A stretch of DNA of 64,000 nucleotides from Papaver somniferum (taxonomy: Eukaryota; Streptophyta; Magnoliopsida; Ranunculales; Papaveraceae): positions 31,706,442 to 31,770,441 of the forward strand of contig NC_039367.1 in NCBI RefSeq assembly GCF_003573695.1, read 5' to 3'. Position 1 is the stretch's first letter, and every line of letters starts with the position of its first letter. The position numbers and the translations under genes are program-made. This document shows positions 44,821 through 55,133 of the stretch, one piece after another. The notes under the pieces were generated by a model, which ran no database searches, was not told the origin of the DNA, and worked only from the letters and a program-made list of their open reading frames with translations.

Positions 44821-45430
44821 GATCAACTCTTGTTGGTTTTGGTTGGAGTGATGAAATTGTTGTTGGATTTTGGTTCTGGTTGTTTTGGTGGTGGTGGCGG
44901 TGCCGGAGATGTGTGATTTTGTTGGTGGCGGTAATGGTGGAGACGTACGAATGAGAAATTAGTCATTGAAATAGTAGTAGAATGGTGGTTCTGGTTGTTG
45001 TAGTTGTCGAGATTGGTTTTGAAGATGATCTTGAAGTTGTTGGTGCTTATGAAGCTACAGGTAATGATCAATTTGTTGTTGTTTATATGTTTTTATGGGA
45101 TCAAAAATGGTTGTTGATCCATCTATATGGATCAACTCTTGTTTGTTTTGGTTGGAATGATGAAATTGTTGTTGGATTTTGGTTTTGGTTGTTTTGGTGG
45201 TGGTGGTGGTGCCGGAGATGTGTGATTTTGTTTGTGGCGGTAATGGTGGAGACGTACGAATGAGAAATTAGTCATTGAAATAGTAGTAGAATAGTGGTTC
45301 TGGTTGTTGTAGTTGTCGAGATTGGTTTTGAAGCTGATCTTGAAGCTGTTGGTGTTTATGAAGCTACAAGTAATGATCAATTTGTTGTTGTTTATATGTT
45401 TTTATGGGATCAAAAATGGTTGTTGATCCA
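44821..45430 (+). repeat. Direct tandem duplication, about 308 bp per copy
   Basis: A block starting gatcaactcttgttggtttt at 44,821 is repeated from about 45,129 with few changes. It carries ggtggtggcggtgccggaga and acgtacgaatgagaaatta in both copies. Confidence 0.85.
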
Positions 45431-45549
45431 ATTTTTTTATGAGATCAACTATTGTTGTTGATCCTTTGAACTCCTATTGTTGACGATATTTCCTTGGATA
45501 AGTATAATCATGCTTTGTAGTTTAAATCATGTAAATTTCTTCCAATGTT

Positions 45550-45620
45550 GAACTTGTGGTGCAATGGTAGCATGGCTGACTCCATATCAGATGATGCGTG
45601 TTCAACTCACGCCAAGTTCA
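45550..45620 (+). tRNA. tRNA-Trp-like gene (anticodon CCA), diverged
   Basis: A 71-nt cloverleaf fits with no gaps: acceptor arm GAACTTG/CAAGTTC (7 of 7 pairs), D arm GTGC/GCAT, anticodon arm GCTGA-CTCCATA-TCAGA (one mismatch at its outer pair), T arm GCGTG-TTCAACT-CACGC (5 of 5), discriminator A. The anticodon CCA reads Trp codons. The A-box (TGGTGCAATGG) and B-box (GTTCAACTC) fit the RNA polymerase III consensus, and a TTTT follows within 10 bases. The body resembles plant nuclear tRNA-Trp but with many stem changes that remain paired. Position 37 is T, where a purine is expected. It could be a diverged functional gene, a pseudogene, or a tRNA-derived piece of a transposon. Confidence 0.55.
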
Positions 45621-45734
45621 CTCCATTTTACATGGATCAACTTCTATTGTTGATCCTTTTTTTTGGATCAAATATTGTTGGTTCTATTTTTATTTGGATC
45701 AAAAACTGTTGTTGATACAAAATATATTTGAACC

Positions 45735-45830
45735 AGTGGTGGTGGCGGGGACGGCGGCGACGAACTAGTGGTGGCAGCGGCGGCGACGAACTAGTGGTGA
45801 CGGCGGCGACGAACTAGTGGTGGTGGAGGA
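45735..45830 (+). repeat. GC-rich minisatellite 'cggcggcgacgaactagtgg'
   Basis: Three copies of a 24-30 bp unit with the constant part ggcggcgacgaactagtggt at about 45,750-45,825, followed by looser GGTGGT-rich sequence. Confidence 0.7.
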
Positions 45831-46372
45831 CTGTTGGTGGTGTAATGATGGTGCTTAAGGAGCGGTGGTGAAATATTAGTCGTGGTGGCGGTTGGTAGGT
45901 GGTGGTTGTAGAACGGTGGTGGTGGAATGGTAGTTGAATGCTAATGGTGGTGGAAAAGTGATAGAGGAAGAAATTTATTGCTTTTTGAAATAAAGAAAAA
46001 TATTATATGAGTGAGGGTATTAAGGTAATCTAATATTAAATGGATAAGATTATAAAAAAGTAGGGACATATTTATTGTTGAATAAGAATATATTTATTGG
46101 GTGTCAAAAATAGGGACATATAAATAATATACCCAAAAATAAAATGCAAACACCGCTTTAACAAATAATTACACGATGAAAACCATATATGATTCTTACA
46201 AGTTCTACGTTTTTCGTACATATTAACAAAAGCAGTCCGAAAAACAATATTTGACCTTAAAATGCCATCTCTGATGAGAACATGCAACTAAAAAACTGGT
46301 GAGAGTTATCCTATTTGGGTTGACACCTTGTCTCAACATCTGTCAAAATAAGCCCATCGCTATGTTCCCTAA

Positions 46373-46889
46373 GAGCAACTGCAGTGGTGCGATCAAAACC
46401 AAAGATCAAAGATAAAAAAAAAAGACCAAAATTTGGGTTTAGTCCGTGTTGTGACGCAACGGTACATGATTAAAATTTCGTCAGGCGGACTTTAAAAGTC
46501 CGCCCCATTTTTTGTAAATTTCATCAGGCGGACTTTAAAAGTCCGCCCCATTAAAATTTCATCAGGCGGACTTTAAAAGTCCGCCCCATTCTTTGTAACT
46601 TTCATCAGGCGGACTTTAAAAGTCCGCCTCATTCTTTTTTTTTTATTATTTAATTAAAATTTCATCGGGCGTAATTTAAATCTCCGCCCGTTAACAAGCG
46701 TACTTTAAATTTACGCCCAGCAACAAGCGTACTTTAAATTTACGCCCGACTATATTAGAATTTGGGATTTGGTCGCGACCATATTTGGTCTGGAATTTGA
46801 TCTTTGGTTGGGATTTGATCTTTACTCCGTCCCACTGTGTTACGATCTCATCCCAAATTTTTGGTTATACTCGCCCACCGTGGATGCTC
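46373..46889. mobile_element. PIF/Harbinger-type MITE (517 bp) with TAA target duplication
   Basis: The left TIR GAGCAACTGCAGTGGTGCGA and the inverted right TIR GAGCATCCACGGTGGGCGA match well. TAA flanks both sides (46370-46372 and 46890-46892), the 3-bp target type of PIF/Harbinger elements. Subterminal 'aaagatcaaa' phrases occur on both sides in inverted orientation. There is no coding sequence. The centre holds the palindrome array described separately. Confidence 0.8.
46484..46750 (+). repeat. Palindrome array inside the Harbinger MITE
   Basis: Four copies of a palindrome with 10-bp arms GGCGGACTTT and AAAGTCCGCC around a single A start at 46484, 46527, 46565 and 46608. They are followed by three variant units (gggcgtaatttaaatctccg type and gcgtactttaaatttacgcc type) to about 46,750. 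The copies are separated by about 17-22 bp of 'ccattttttgtaaatttcat'-like spacer. Confidence 0.85.
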
Positions 46890-46892
46890 TAA

Positions 46893-47113
46893 CCCAATGT
46901 GAGAGAGATCAGAAACCATTGTCATATTTTTTCCAGGAGTTTCGTCGGTGAAAAAACAAAGCACTCAAAATTGAACTCCATTTTAATAAAACCATTAAAT
47001 TCAACCATCCCATATACTTTTACGAGTTTAGATTTTAGCTATGTGTCTTACTTAGTTTTGTGATTAATTTTACAAATAAAAAAGACATTGACCCCCAAAA
47101 TTTCTTAATATCT
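46893..47113. other. Short non-coding interval between the MITE and the LTR element
   Basis: Nothing recognised. Confidence 0.4.
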
Positions 47114-47285
47114 TGTAACAGGAGAAAAAGACAGAAAATAGGGAGAAGAAAAGAGAGAGATTTCTTATTAATGTGTACAATAGACAAACATTATAGTCTC
47201 TATTTATAGAACTAGACACAAGGGCATCCCATTAATAAACGTGATTCACTTTAGATATTCTTAACATAATTACACGTCTATAACA
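47114..47285 (-). repeat. 3' LTR of the leftward element
   Basis: TG...CA ends; the purine tract lies immediately to its right in window coordinates. Confidence 0.7.
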
Positions 47286-50200
47286 CTCCCCCTGATGACA
47301 TTGTGTCTAAGCTAATTGTCTCGTCAAAATCTTGTCAGGAAATTCCAAAAGCACAAAACCCGGTCGAAAGGAAAAAGTACAATTGAGAAAACTTAGAAAA
47401 GATTTAGACATGCATATGTTACCTCATTAAAACCTTGACAAGGAAAAACCCAGTGGGACAAAACTTTGACGAAGGAAAAAGAGTACAACGTGATAGTCCA
47501 GTAAAATACCTTTTACTATGATGCTCCCCCTGATAAGTGCTTCAGTTAAGTCTTGGCTTGCAAACATTCGAGTTGAGATTTCCCAATTTTGCAAAAGTAG
47601 TTGATGTAGTTTCTTCAACAAAATGCCAATACGCAGTTATATTACCAAAGGTGAGCAAAGTTTGTGATCATACCTTATATGGATCAGAATGATATCCAAA
47701 TTCATAGGAGTTGGTTATGTTGATTCGGTATAACAAAATGACCTAGTTAATGGTGGGAATCCACCAAATAACCAAAATCCATACAACTCCCCCTTGGATG
47801 ACCACCATGTTGAATTTAATTGCCTCACTAAAACCTTTCCAGTAAAAACCCAATGGGAAAAAAATTGGATGAAGGAAAAATAATACAAATATCAACATTT
47901 TGAAATAAAATTGAACGTCAGTGAGATGTTTCCTCGTTAAAACCTTGTCAGGAAGGACAAAACCTAAAACGAAGGAAAAATAGTACAACTTTTGATGATT
48001 TATGGATGCTAACTCAACTATATGAGTACTACAGAAAACGAGCATCAAAATCATAACTCTAGTCTACCTCAAAGATGAGTTTAAGCTAGCATAATTCTAA
48101 CTGCAAATTTAAGAAAGAAAAATAATAGAATTTATGCTGCCAAAGCGTGAATTTTAGTGTTTTTAAGGACTCCTTAAGAGACGTAAATAGGTGATATCAT
48201 CAACTAATTAATCCGAATTTTTTGTTTTGTACCAAAATTTTAAAATACAAAGGATTGTTCATTAAACCTGACGTAAGCGAGTCAGTTGGCTGCCTGAATA
48301 TAACTTTAATCCACCAAGGATTACAAATTCGATAACGTTCTCCAACCACATTTCGTGTGAATGTAACACAAGTCCTTCAAGACTACCACGCAAATGCATT
48401 ATATAAGAAGAACAAATTGTTAATGAACCAATCCTAGGGTTTGAACATATAACCCAAATCGCTCTTAAAACGATTTATTTCTCTTAATACGCAATATGAC
48501 TAATATCATCATGTAATTTTCAGGCTTGGCAATTTTAAGGTGTTAAGTCTAGCTAGCATCCTTATATTGCGTCAATTGAGAAATTATAATAATCCAATCT
48601 AATTTGGATTACATGCCAACCAATCACACAGTCGATATTCCTCTGCATAGGGGTTCAAGACCACCATTTATTTCTAGTAGCTACTTTAAGTGAATATTCG
48701 ACACTTATTAGTTTATACGATCTCACACGGTTTCCAGTGTATGCATACTTTAAAAAAAATTCAAAATCACTGGTACCAGCGTCCATGGACATTATAATCT
48801 CCCCATCTTCCATTGAGGAGATATGAACTATAGGAATGTGGATCATGTTTTGATAGACTCAATCGGAGTACTATTTGTAGCCGCTTCTAAAACGCTACTT
48901 GTTGCTATATGTGATTGGATTTGCCTTTCAACCGGCAAACGCTTATATAAAAGCAAAATGAGATATTTCACACCAATCATATAATGACAGCCTTTACTAA
49001 TTCGATCTTGATAGGAGAGAAATTGATATAACAATTAATTTAATTAACAAAATATTTTTGATAGTGTATACTCTCCCCCTGATTATGGCGGGAAATATTT
49101 TAATCTCATATACGAAACAAATTTCGTAAAGTATTATCCGATTAATTCGAGGACATATACTTATAATAATTTCTGGATGTTCACAATAACAGTGGGACTA
49201 TATGACTTCAGTGGCCATAAGAAATTGTCCTAAAAATTGTAGTCTTCTTGACATATAAATTTGACATCAACCATGGATTCGTTGGTTAGAGCAAGAAATA
49301 TATAAATCTCCAATGACCTATAGGGCCGACGAGATATTCATTCACCTAAGAATGAAATTATAGACACTTTATTTCATTTAAAGAAAGTAACATCAAGATC
49401 AATATAGTCACTACAAGGACTAATTAATGATTTAGGCTAACAATCCGGGTGCGCACCCATTGATCTTTTGTGTGCTATTGTATTTCAACATCAAGTTGAA
49501 TGGTCTTAATTTATGAGATTAGATTAGGAAGAAGAAAAATTTGCTCAATATCCATTAGGAATATAACAATTGCTGGTTGCAATTATGAATAATATGCTAA
49601 TGACATCTTATCCCTCTAGGATTTATAGAGAAACCAATTTCAATTGGCATATATGATTTTTTTGTAAAAAATAAAAATAAATTAAGAATTCATTGTCGTT
49701 ATCGATTTTGGAAAAAAAAAAGAAAAATACATCCATTATTGGTTGAAACTGGTAAATGTTTTTAGAGAATATGCCAATTTATTTTCTCACATCTTATAAA
49801 AATGATGGAGAAAAACCAATCGCAACGACAAAATAAAAAAATATAGTCATTTTAATCATCACAAAGGGAAAATCCACTTTGGGGTTAAGGATAGTTTCTA
49901 GTAAAAAATAAAGAAACTATAGATATAAATCACATGATCTTCATCCAATTGGACGAAGGTTTTTCAACCATGCATGTAATTAAATACCGTAAAGGTATCC
50001 AAATTGTAATAACACCATCTTTTTTCTGTGCTTATAGTTTCAATAAAAGAATAAACTGTGTAAACCATCTTTCGATGGATTCTTTTTTTCGTTTTCTATG
50101 AAAAAAAAATTAGAGAAGAAAGGAAATCAAACTTGTGGCAGAGTTGATCACCAACGTCCCGTAAATATAGACTATGTCTTTTAGGACTAATCAATAGATT

Positions 50201-50568
50201 TTAATAACACCAAAAAAAAAAAGATGAGAACTTCGACAATAGCCATGATTAAATTCTCGTCAATGGATTTGACGATGCTATATAAAATCCATAAGAAGGG
50301 GTAGAGGATGATGTTATAATACACCCTTCAAAAAACCATCCTTTAATATTGATGGATGAAACATGGATGAACGTACTCATCCTCTGATCCACCACTCTCC
50401 GGGTTGAACATTGATATTAAAAGGGAAAGATTGACCAAAAAGGATTATAAATAGCATTAATAACAAGCTTTAAGAAAAAATTGACCAAAAAGGATAAAGA
50501 AAAGCAAAAAAAAGAACGAACAGGCGGATACAGTTCACAAAGTTGTTTCTTTTATGATTGCTTTTTTT

Positions 50569-50822
50569 GGTTCTTGTTAACTTGTATACCCGTATACATG
50601 TTAAGGTTCACTAAAACAACAATTTCTTGCATTAGACACAAGATTTGTTTGTCTTATTGCGTTGAAAACAATCATTCTTTGCATTGGGAACAAAAAATAT
50701 TGTTTTTAGTGCAAGAAAAACCAATTTCTAGTAGAATAAGACAAAAAACACAATTTCCAAAGAAATAAAATAATTCTTTATTAAACCTTAACATGTATAC
50801 GGATATACAAGTTAATAAAATC
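50569..50822. mobile_element. Nested inverted-repeat element (MITE-like), about 250 bp
   Basis: About 32-bp arms: ttaacttgtatacccgtata, running on through catgttaaggtt (50,574-50,605), and its inverted copy with 'atatccg' (50,784-50,816). The interior also has partly inverted phrases (ttcttgcattagac and gtgcaagaaa). It sits inside the LTR element interior, so it inserted later. Confidence 0.6.
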
Positions 50823-51032
50823 CCTTTTTTTCCTTTTTCTTTTTGTGATCGTGCACAAACTCCCATCTGAAGATTCCTGGTATAGTACTGACAACCCTAT
50901 GACAAACACCATATAAACTTTATTAGAATTTTTAATAAATTAAAGAAAAGAAAATCCAAGTTAACAGAAGAGCAGGTTAGATATAAGTATAGAGAGTCTT
51001 CTTCGTTCAGCTGGTAGTGCGTGATAACGTCT

Positions 51033-51204
51033 TGTAAAAGGAAAAAGAGACAAAAAATAGGGAGAAGAAAAAAGAGAGATTTCTTATTAATGTGTACAAC
51101 AGACAAACATTAGAGTCTCTATTTATAGAACTAGACACAAACACATCCCATTAATAAACGAAATTCACCATAAATATTCTTAACATAATTACACGTTTAT
51201 AACA
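51033..51204 (-). repeat. 5' LTR of the leftward element
   Basis: Direct repeat of 47114-47285; same TG...TAACA ends and same length of 172 bp. Confidence 0.7.
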
Positions 51205-52340
51205 TAATCAACAAATGGGTGAGTTGGGCTCCATTAACTCGGTTCCCAATTGGCTTGGATACATGCTCCAAGTCCCCCTTTGAAGAACTCTCTTATTTTT
51301 CTTCTAAAAACTCTTTTTTTTGATCGATGATCAACTCTATCTTTAATATAAATTCAAAATATTTGGCTTAGTTAAATGAATTTAAGACTCATAAATGCTG
51401 CAACTCAAACAGATTTGATGATTCACATGTCTGATTAACTAATTTGATGTGATTCAGTGAAAGTTAAAATTTAATTTTGAATGATAATGATGACGAAATT
51501 GTTGTAATTCATTGGATATAATGGAGATTTTGAAAAACTTTGAACAGGTGATGTGTTTGTTTGATTATATTAGAAGGAAATTCATAATCAATTTGATTGA
51601 TTGTCGTTAATTTTATCTCAATTTCATGAAATTGGTAAAATAGAAAAACTAATTTTGATTTCCTTGGACAAACATTGTGACAGACAAAAGGACAATCTCT
51701 CGTCCTATAAAAGGCCGTGCCCTTTGGTCGGCTGATTAACTTGGAAGTTTGGATTAGAGTGTGAAAAGTGAAATGTTTTCGCTTCTAACTTGTACGACTT
51801 TTGTTTTGAGAAAATGAAAGGTAAAATATTTCTAGTTTTTTTCGGCAAGCACTTGAAGAATTTTATCAAAGTCAAAGTTAGTAACAAAGACGGATTTTCT
51901 TTTCATACTCTTTTCTCTTCGATCTATTTTTATATTTTATCAAAGTCGAAGAATTTAGTAAATGAATGAATTTCAAAAAGGATCATGTCACAAATAAGCC
52001 GGTGGGAATTATCTTGTGAAATTTCGAATTCAAGTTTCGGTTTGATGCATTTCGAAATTAAGAGACAAGTGAGAAAAGTTCTATAAACTTTGCGCATTTG
52101 AGTTCGCAAACCTATTCAAGAGCCAGAAGTTCCTAGACTCAAAGTTCCCTTGATTTCGCGAACCTAGTCAAAATTTTAGTTCCTGAACTCTAATTTTCAC
52201 TTGATTTCGTGGCCTAGTTCAAATTCAAAGATTCTGAACTCCAGATCTCCTGAGTTTGATGGCGAATCCAACCTTCTGAGTTCGCATACCTAGTTAGCTT
52301 TTGAAGTTCTTGAATTTGGAACTCGCTTGAGTTCGTGAAC
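51205..52340. other. Non-coding; short tandem repeat at its right end
   Basis: From about 52,085 to 52,335 a unit of roughly 60-65 bp recurs four times: 'gttcgcgaacctagtcaaa...gttcctgaactc...ttgatttcg'. Nothing was recognised left of it. Confidence 0.5.
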
Positions 52341-52348
52341 TTGAATCG

Positions 52349-52779
52349 GTGAAGATGTGATTTTAAGATGCAACCGCCAATTTCCTATACTAGATTTGGT
52401 GCCACTATGAAGGAACTGGGCCAGAGATCTGGGAACAAACAAGTGGCAGAAGAATTGGATGCCTTTGTAGTAGCTGCAGTATTGGTGGCACAGTTTCTTC
52501 AGGTATAGTACTCCGTTAATTTGAAAAGGCATTAACTTATTGTTATTGGACATGCGGGTTATGTCCGTCTTTTTCTTTCGTTTTAACAGGAAAAGAATCT
52601 TAAGATATTTCTTGTTGATCCTCCTGGTTCTGGACTGTTTAATAAAGTGACAAGAGGAGTAATGTATACCCATGAGGAGGCTGAGGGCCGAAGATTAAAG
52701 AACCCATTTGACACCATAACCAACCGTCTGACGAAGAATTTTATGATGGCAAAACTTGATGGAGCATTCCGGTGTACAG
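52349..52779 (+). pseudogene. Cysteine-synthase-like (OAS-TL family) exon pair, C-terminal part, broken
   Basis: Family: pyridoxal-phosphate enzymes of the cysteine synthase type. Exon A (52,349-52,502) encodes YEGTGPEIWEQTSG and then DAFVVAA, but in different frames, and the usual GTGGT phosphate-binding loop is split by frame changes. Exon B (52,590-52,779), after a GT...AG intron, encodes FLVDPPGSGLFNKVTRGVMY and NFMMAKLDGAF in one open frame; the family sequence between DTIT and NRLT (about five residues) is deleted. There is no start and no catalytic Lys exon. The phrase DPPGSGLF points to the divergent 'cysteine synthase 2-like' subgroup; I infer this from memory. Confidence 0.7.
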
Positions 52780-53267
52780 GTATGGAAGCAATTGAAATGT
52801 CTAGGTAATTTTAGTTGTTTCACTCTCTCCTTCAGTACGCTGTAGTACCGCCCGCTGGTAAATAGGAGCTGATTTGGAATGCCTTCATAAGCGAACATAT
52901 AACTCTAATAAGAATTAACTCAAGTGCTGGTCCGAAATTTAGCCTTTTGGTCTCACTAAGGGGGGTTAGGTGTTTCATTATTTGTGTCACTGAAGAGATT
53001 CACGTGTTGTTCTAGTTGCAGGTATATTTGTAACTCTTTGCAGCTAAAATTCAACTACTTCTTTGATTTAAAGCTAAATATCTTTTTGGGAATCTCTCTA
53101 GCTAATCTTCATTACTGCATGAGAATGTTATTGGCAGTAGATAGAAACTGTCTCTCAAGGCTTTGTTTTATTTTGTTTTAAAGACACTTGTCTGATTCCC
53201 TGTACATTTATCTTCGCGAGTTTGAATTTCTGTTAGAAGCTTTTGATACTAGAGAGCTTTGTGCTAG

Positions 53268-53383
53268 GAGGAGTTGTTACAGAGGGCTCTGCTGATATCA
53301 CTGCTATATGTCTTGCAAATGTGGCTCCTGCTTATGGGTGAAAATGCCATGTGGTAATTCCAGATGATGATGCTACTGAGAAG
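53268..53383 (+). pseudogene. Cysteine-synthase-like exon, more N-terminal part, out of order
   Basis: After an acceptor-like ctag the frame reads VVTEGSADITAICLANVAPA, then YG, a TGA stop where the family has Cys, then KCHVVIPDDDATEK before a GT donor. In intact enzymes this piece (TEGSAG..A..AYG.KC.VVIPDD) precedes the exons found at 52,349-52,779, so the order here is inverted relative to the protein while the strand is the same. Confidence 0.7.
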
Positions 53384-55130
53384 GTATTTATGCCGGGTGT
53401 TTGGCTGAAAATATGTTTGATTTGAATAATAGGGCGAAATCTGTGTTTTGTTGGAAAACGTGACCAAAACTAAATATATTTTGGTATTTAGACGTTTCTG
53501 TCCTTAACTTTTTATTTTATCACCTGTTTTTTCCTAACCGTACCCAATATCTGATTATTTTTATTTATTTTTTACAGTTACCGGTTATTATTTGACTGTG
53601 GCTTACGTGGGTGTTGAGATAACACATCCGGACACCGTATAAATGTCGAGAGGATAGGCATAAGGGATAGATATCAGAGTCCCGACATCAACTTTTGTGG
53701 AGTCTCGACACTGCATATTTGCATCTCATTATACGTTTCTAAACGTGATTATCAAAAAATTATACAAATCATTAGTGAAATAGTTATCATTAATCGGCCT
53801 CGATGTCTAGATGTTGTTACTCAAATTTTTTATTTCTCGTCTTGCTCTTCACTTCTATTTCTTCAACTCCATCTCTCCAAAGAGCTCATTTTTCTTCTTC
53901 CGCGGAACACACACTACACCCATCTTCTTCTTCTTCTTCCTGTTCCTACTCATGTTCTTCTTCTAGTTCTTGTTATTTCCTTTTCTGGTCATTTTCTTCG
54001 TCATCATACAGTGTCTTCAATAGAGATACCAGAGTTTTTTTCTAAGGATGAACAAGAGAGCCAAAACGCAAGGATATCGAAGTCTAAACTCATCTATAAG
54101 TTCATTTCATTATAAGTTCCACTGATATGTAATCTCAGGTATGAAAAATCCGTCTTCCTAAAATCTTGATTTAAACCCTAGAAATTGGATTTCTAATCTT
54201 TTTCCTCATTTTGACTTCCACGTCAGGATATAGATTGAAAATTAGGCTAGGGTTTTGATGTTTTATATGTTTATGCATCTTTAATGTTTTCTTTTTGGGT
54301 TCAATTTCATCTTTGATGATAATGTTAAACTGGATAGAAATTTTGATTTTGATTTCATGAAATAGGTTTGAAAGAGGGTTTAATAGGCAGTTTCTTAGTG
54401 TTAGATTAAAATTTGATTACGAAATTATGCCACTGTTTGATTTTGGTTGTTAGGGTATTTATATGTTTATGCATCTTTGATGTTTTCTTTTTGGGTTCAA
54501 TTTCATCTTTGATGATAATGTTAAACTGGATAGAAATTTTGATTTCTTGGGTTTAATAGGCAATTTCTTAGTGTTAGATTCGAATTTTGGTTACGAAATT
54601 ATGCCACTGTTTCGTTTTGGTTGTTTGGATTTTTAAAGAGGAATTTAAGAAAACATCTGATATGGTTGTACATATCAATAACAAACTAGCATGTTTGTAC
54701 ATACTAGGGTACTTCTCTCATACTGTGTAACTGTGTTGAATTTTTAATAGAACAATTTCTGGAGATGTATGAGCTGGTTTAGTGTTTCTCATGCAGAGCT
54801 CATGTCTCTCTAGTAGTGTTGGTGAAGCAAGACTCTCTTAAACTATAAAATCATTGTTATTAATTTTCTTGCTCAGGTTACAACTGATGATAGAAATGCC
54901 TATTTATAGGCTACAATGGACTCTCTAGTTTGGTCTAGAGTTTTCCTTTGTTAGTCACTCATTACAAAAGACTATCACCACATACCTAGAATACTCTAGG
55001 ATATATCACACTTATCAATTTCTTTTTGTATACAGAACTCTCTGGCCTTGGAAAAAACTGACATGGTGACTCTTTGTTTGTTCATTCTAGGGTGATAAGA
55101 AATAACTGTGTGAAGACTGAAGATAGGACT
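53384..55130. other. Non-coding; contains a tandem duplication
   Basis: A Ser-rich frame at 53,803-54,045 is low-complexity (tcttcttc runs) and not convincing. A duplication of about 200 bp at 54,250-54,630 is given separately. It may include the left end of the MULE whose transposase starts near 55.13 kb. Confidence 0.4.
54250..54630 (+). repeat. Tandem duplication, about 200 bp per copy
   Basis: The block atatgtttatgcatctttaa to tatgccactgttt at about 54,263-54,440 recurs at about 54,460-54,613. The second copy lacks about 30 bp and is otherwise similar. Confidence 0.8.
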
Positions 55131-55133
55131 AGA

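Larger units (their letters stand above)
44690..45725 (+). repeat. Array of GGATCAAC...GTTGATCC inverted pairs
   Basis: A short unit, GGATCAAC, about 7-8 bases, GTTGATCC, recurs in complete or half form about a dozen times (for example near 44,732, 44,789, 45,444, 45,636). Each full unit can form an 8-bp stem. Units are interleaved with TTGTTGTTG runs. Confidence 0.7.
43641..46372. other. Repeat-rich non-coding region
   Basis: No host protein gene. It contains a direct duplication of about 308 bp, an array of GGATCAAC/GTTGATCC pairs, a tRNA-Trp-like gene and a GC-rich minisatellite, given separately. Similar 'atgtccct' phrases at 43,870-43,900 and, inverted, at 46,063-46,120 might be the two ends of one large non-autonomous element, but the match is weak. 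Trp/Gly/Val-rich plus-strand frames and Pro-rich minus-strand frames near 44.8-45.4 kb are low-complexity artefacts. Confidence 0.45.
47114..51204 (-). mobile_element. LTR retroelement without coding capacity, short 172-bp LTRs
   Basis: Two direct repeats, 47114-47285 and 51033-51204, are about 88% alike by eye, both start TG and end CA. A purine tract (tcagggggag on the minus strand) abuts the left copy, so the element points leftward: the left copy is the 3' LTR and the right copy the 5' LTR. Beside the 5' LTR the minus strand reads acgttatcacgcac, like the unusual primer site of some copia elements. The 3.7-kb interior has no gag or pol. It holds at least three copies of a 'cctcattaaaaccttg...aaaacccaatgggaaaa...gaaggaaaaa' block (about 47,422, 47,821, 47,931) that is common next to this class of LTR. 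A 5-bp target duplication is not evident. Confidence 0.65.

Noticed and set aside
44823..45380. Two similar 82-codon minus-strand frames and a Trp/Val-rich plus-strand frame
   Set aside because: They lie in the 308-bp duplication of low-complexity TGG/TTG sequence; similarity reflects the DNA duplication, not a gene family.
51001..51033. gttcagctggtagtgcgtga looked like the 5' half of a tRNA gene
   Set aside because: There is no matching anticodon, T arm or acceptor 3' side; it sits next to the 5' LTR and is more likely the primer site region of that element.
53803..54045. 80-codon frame with a hydrophobic N-terminus that looks like a secreted peptide
   Set aside because: The rest is Ser runs from (TCT)n; no homologous feature or neighbouring gene structure supports it.
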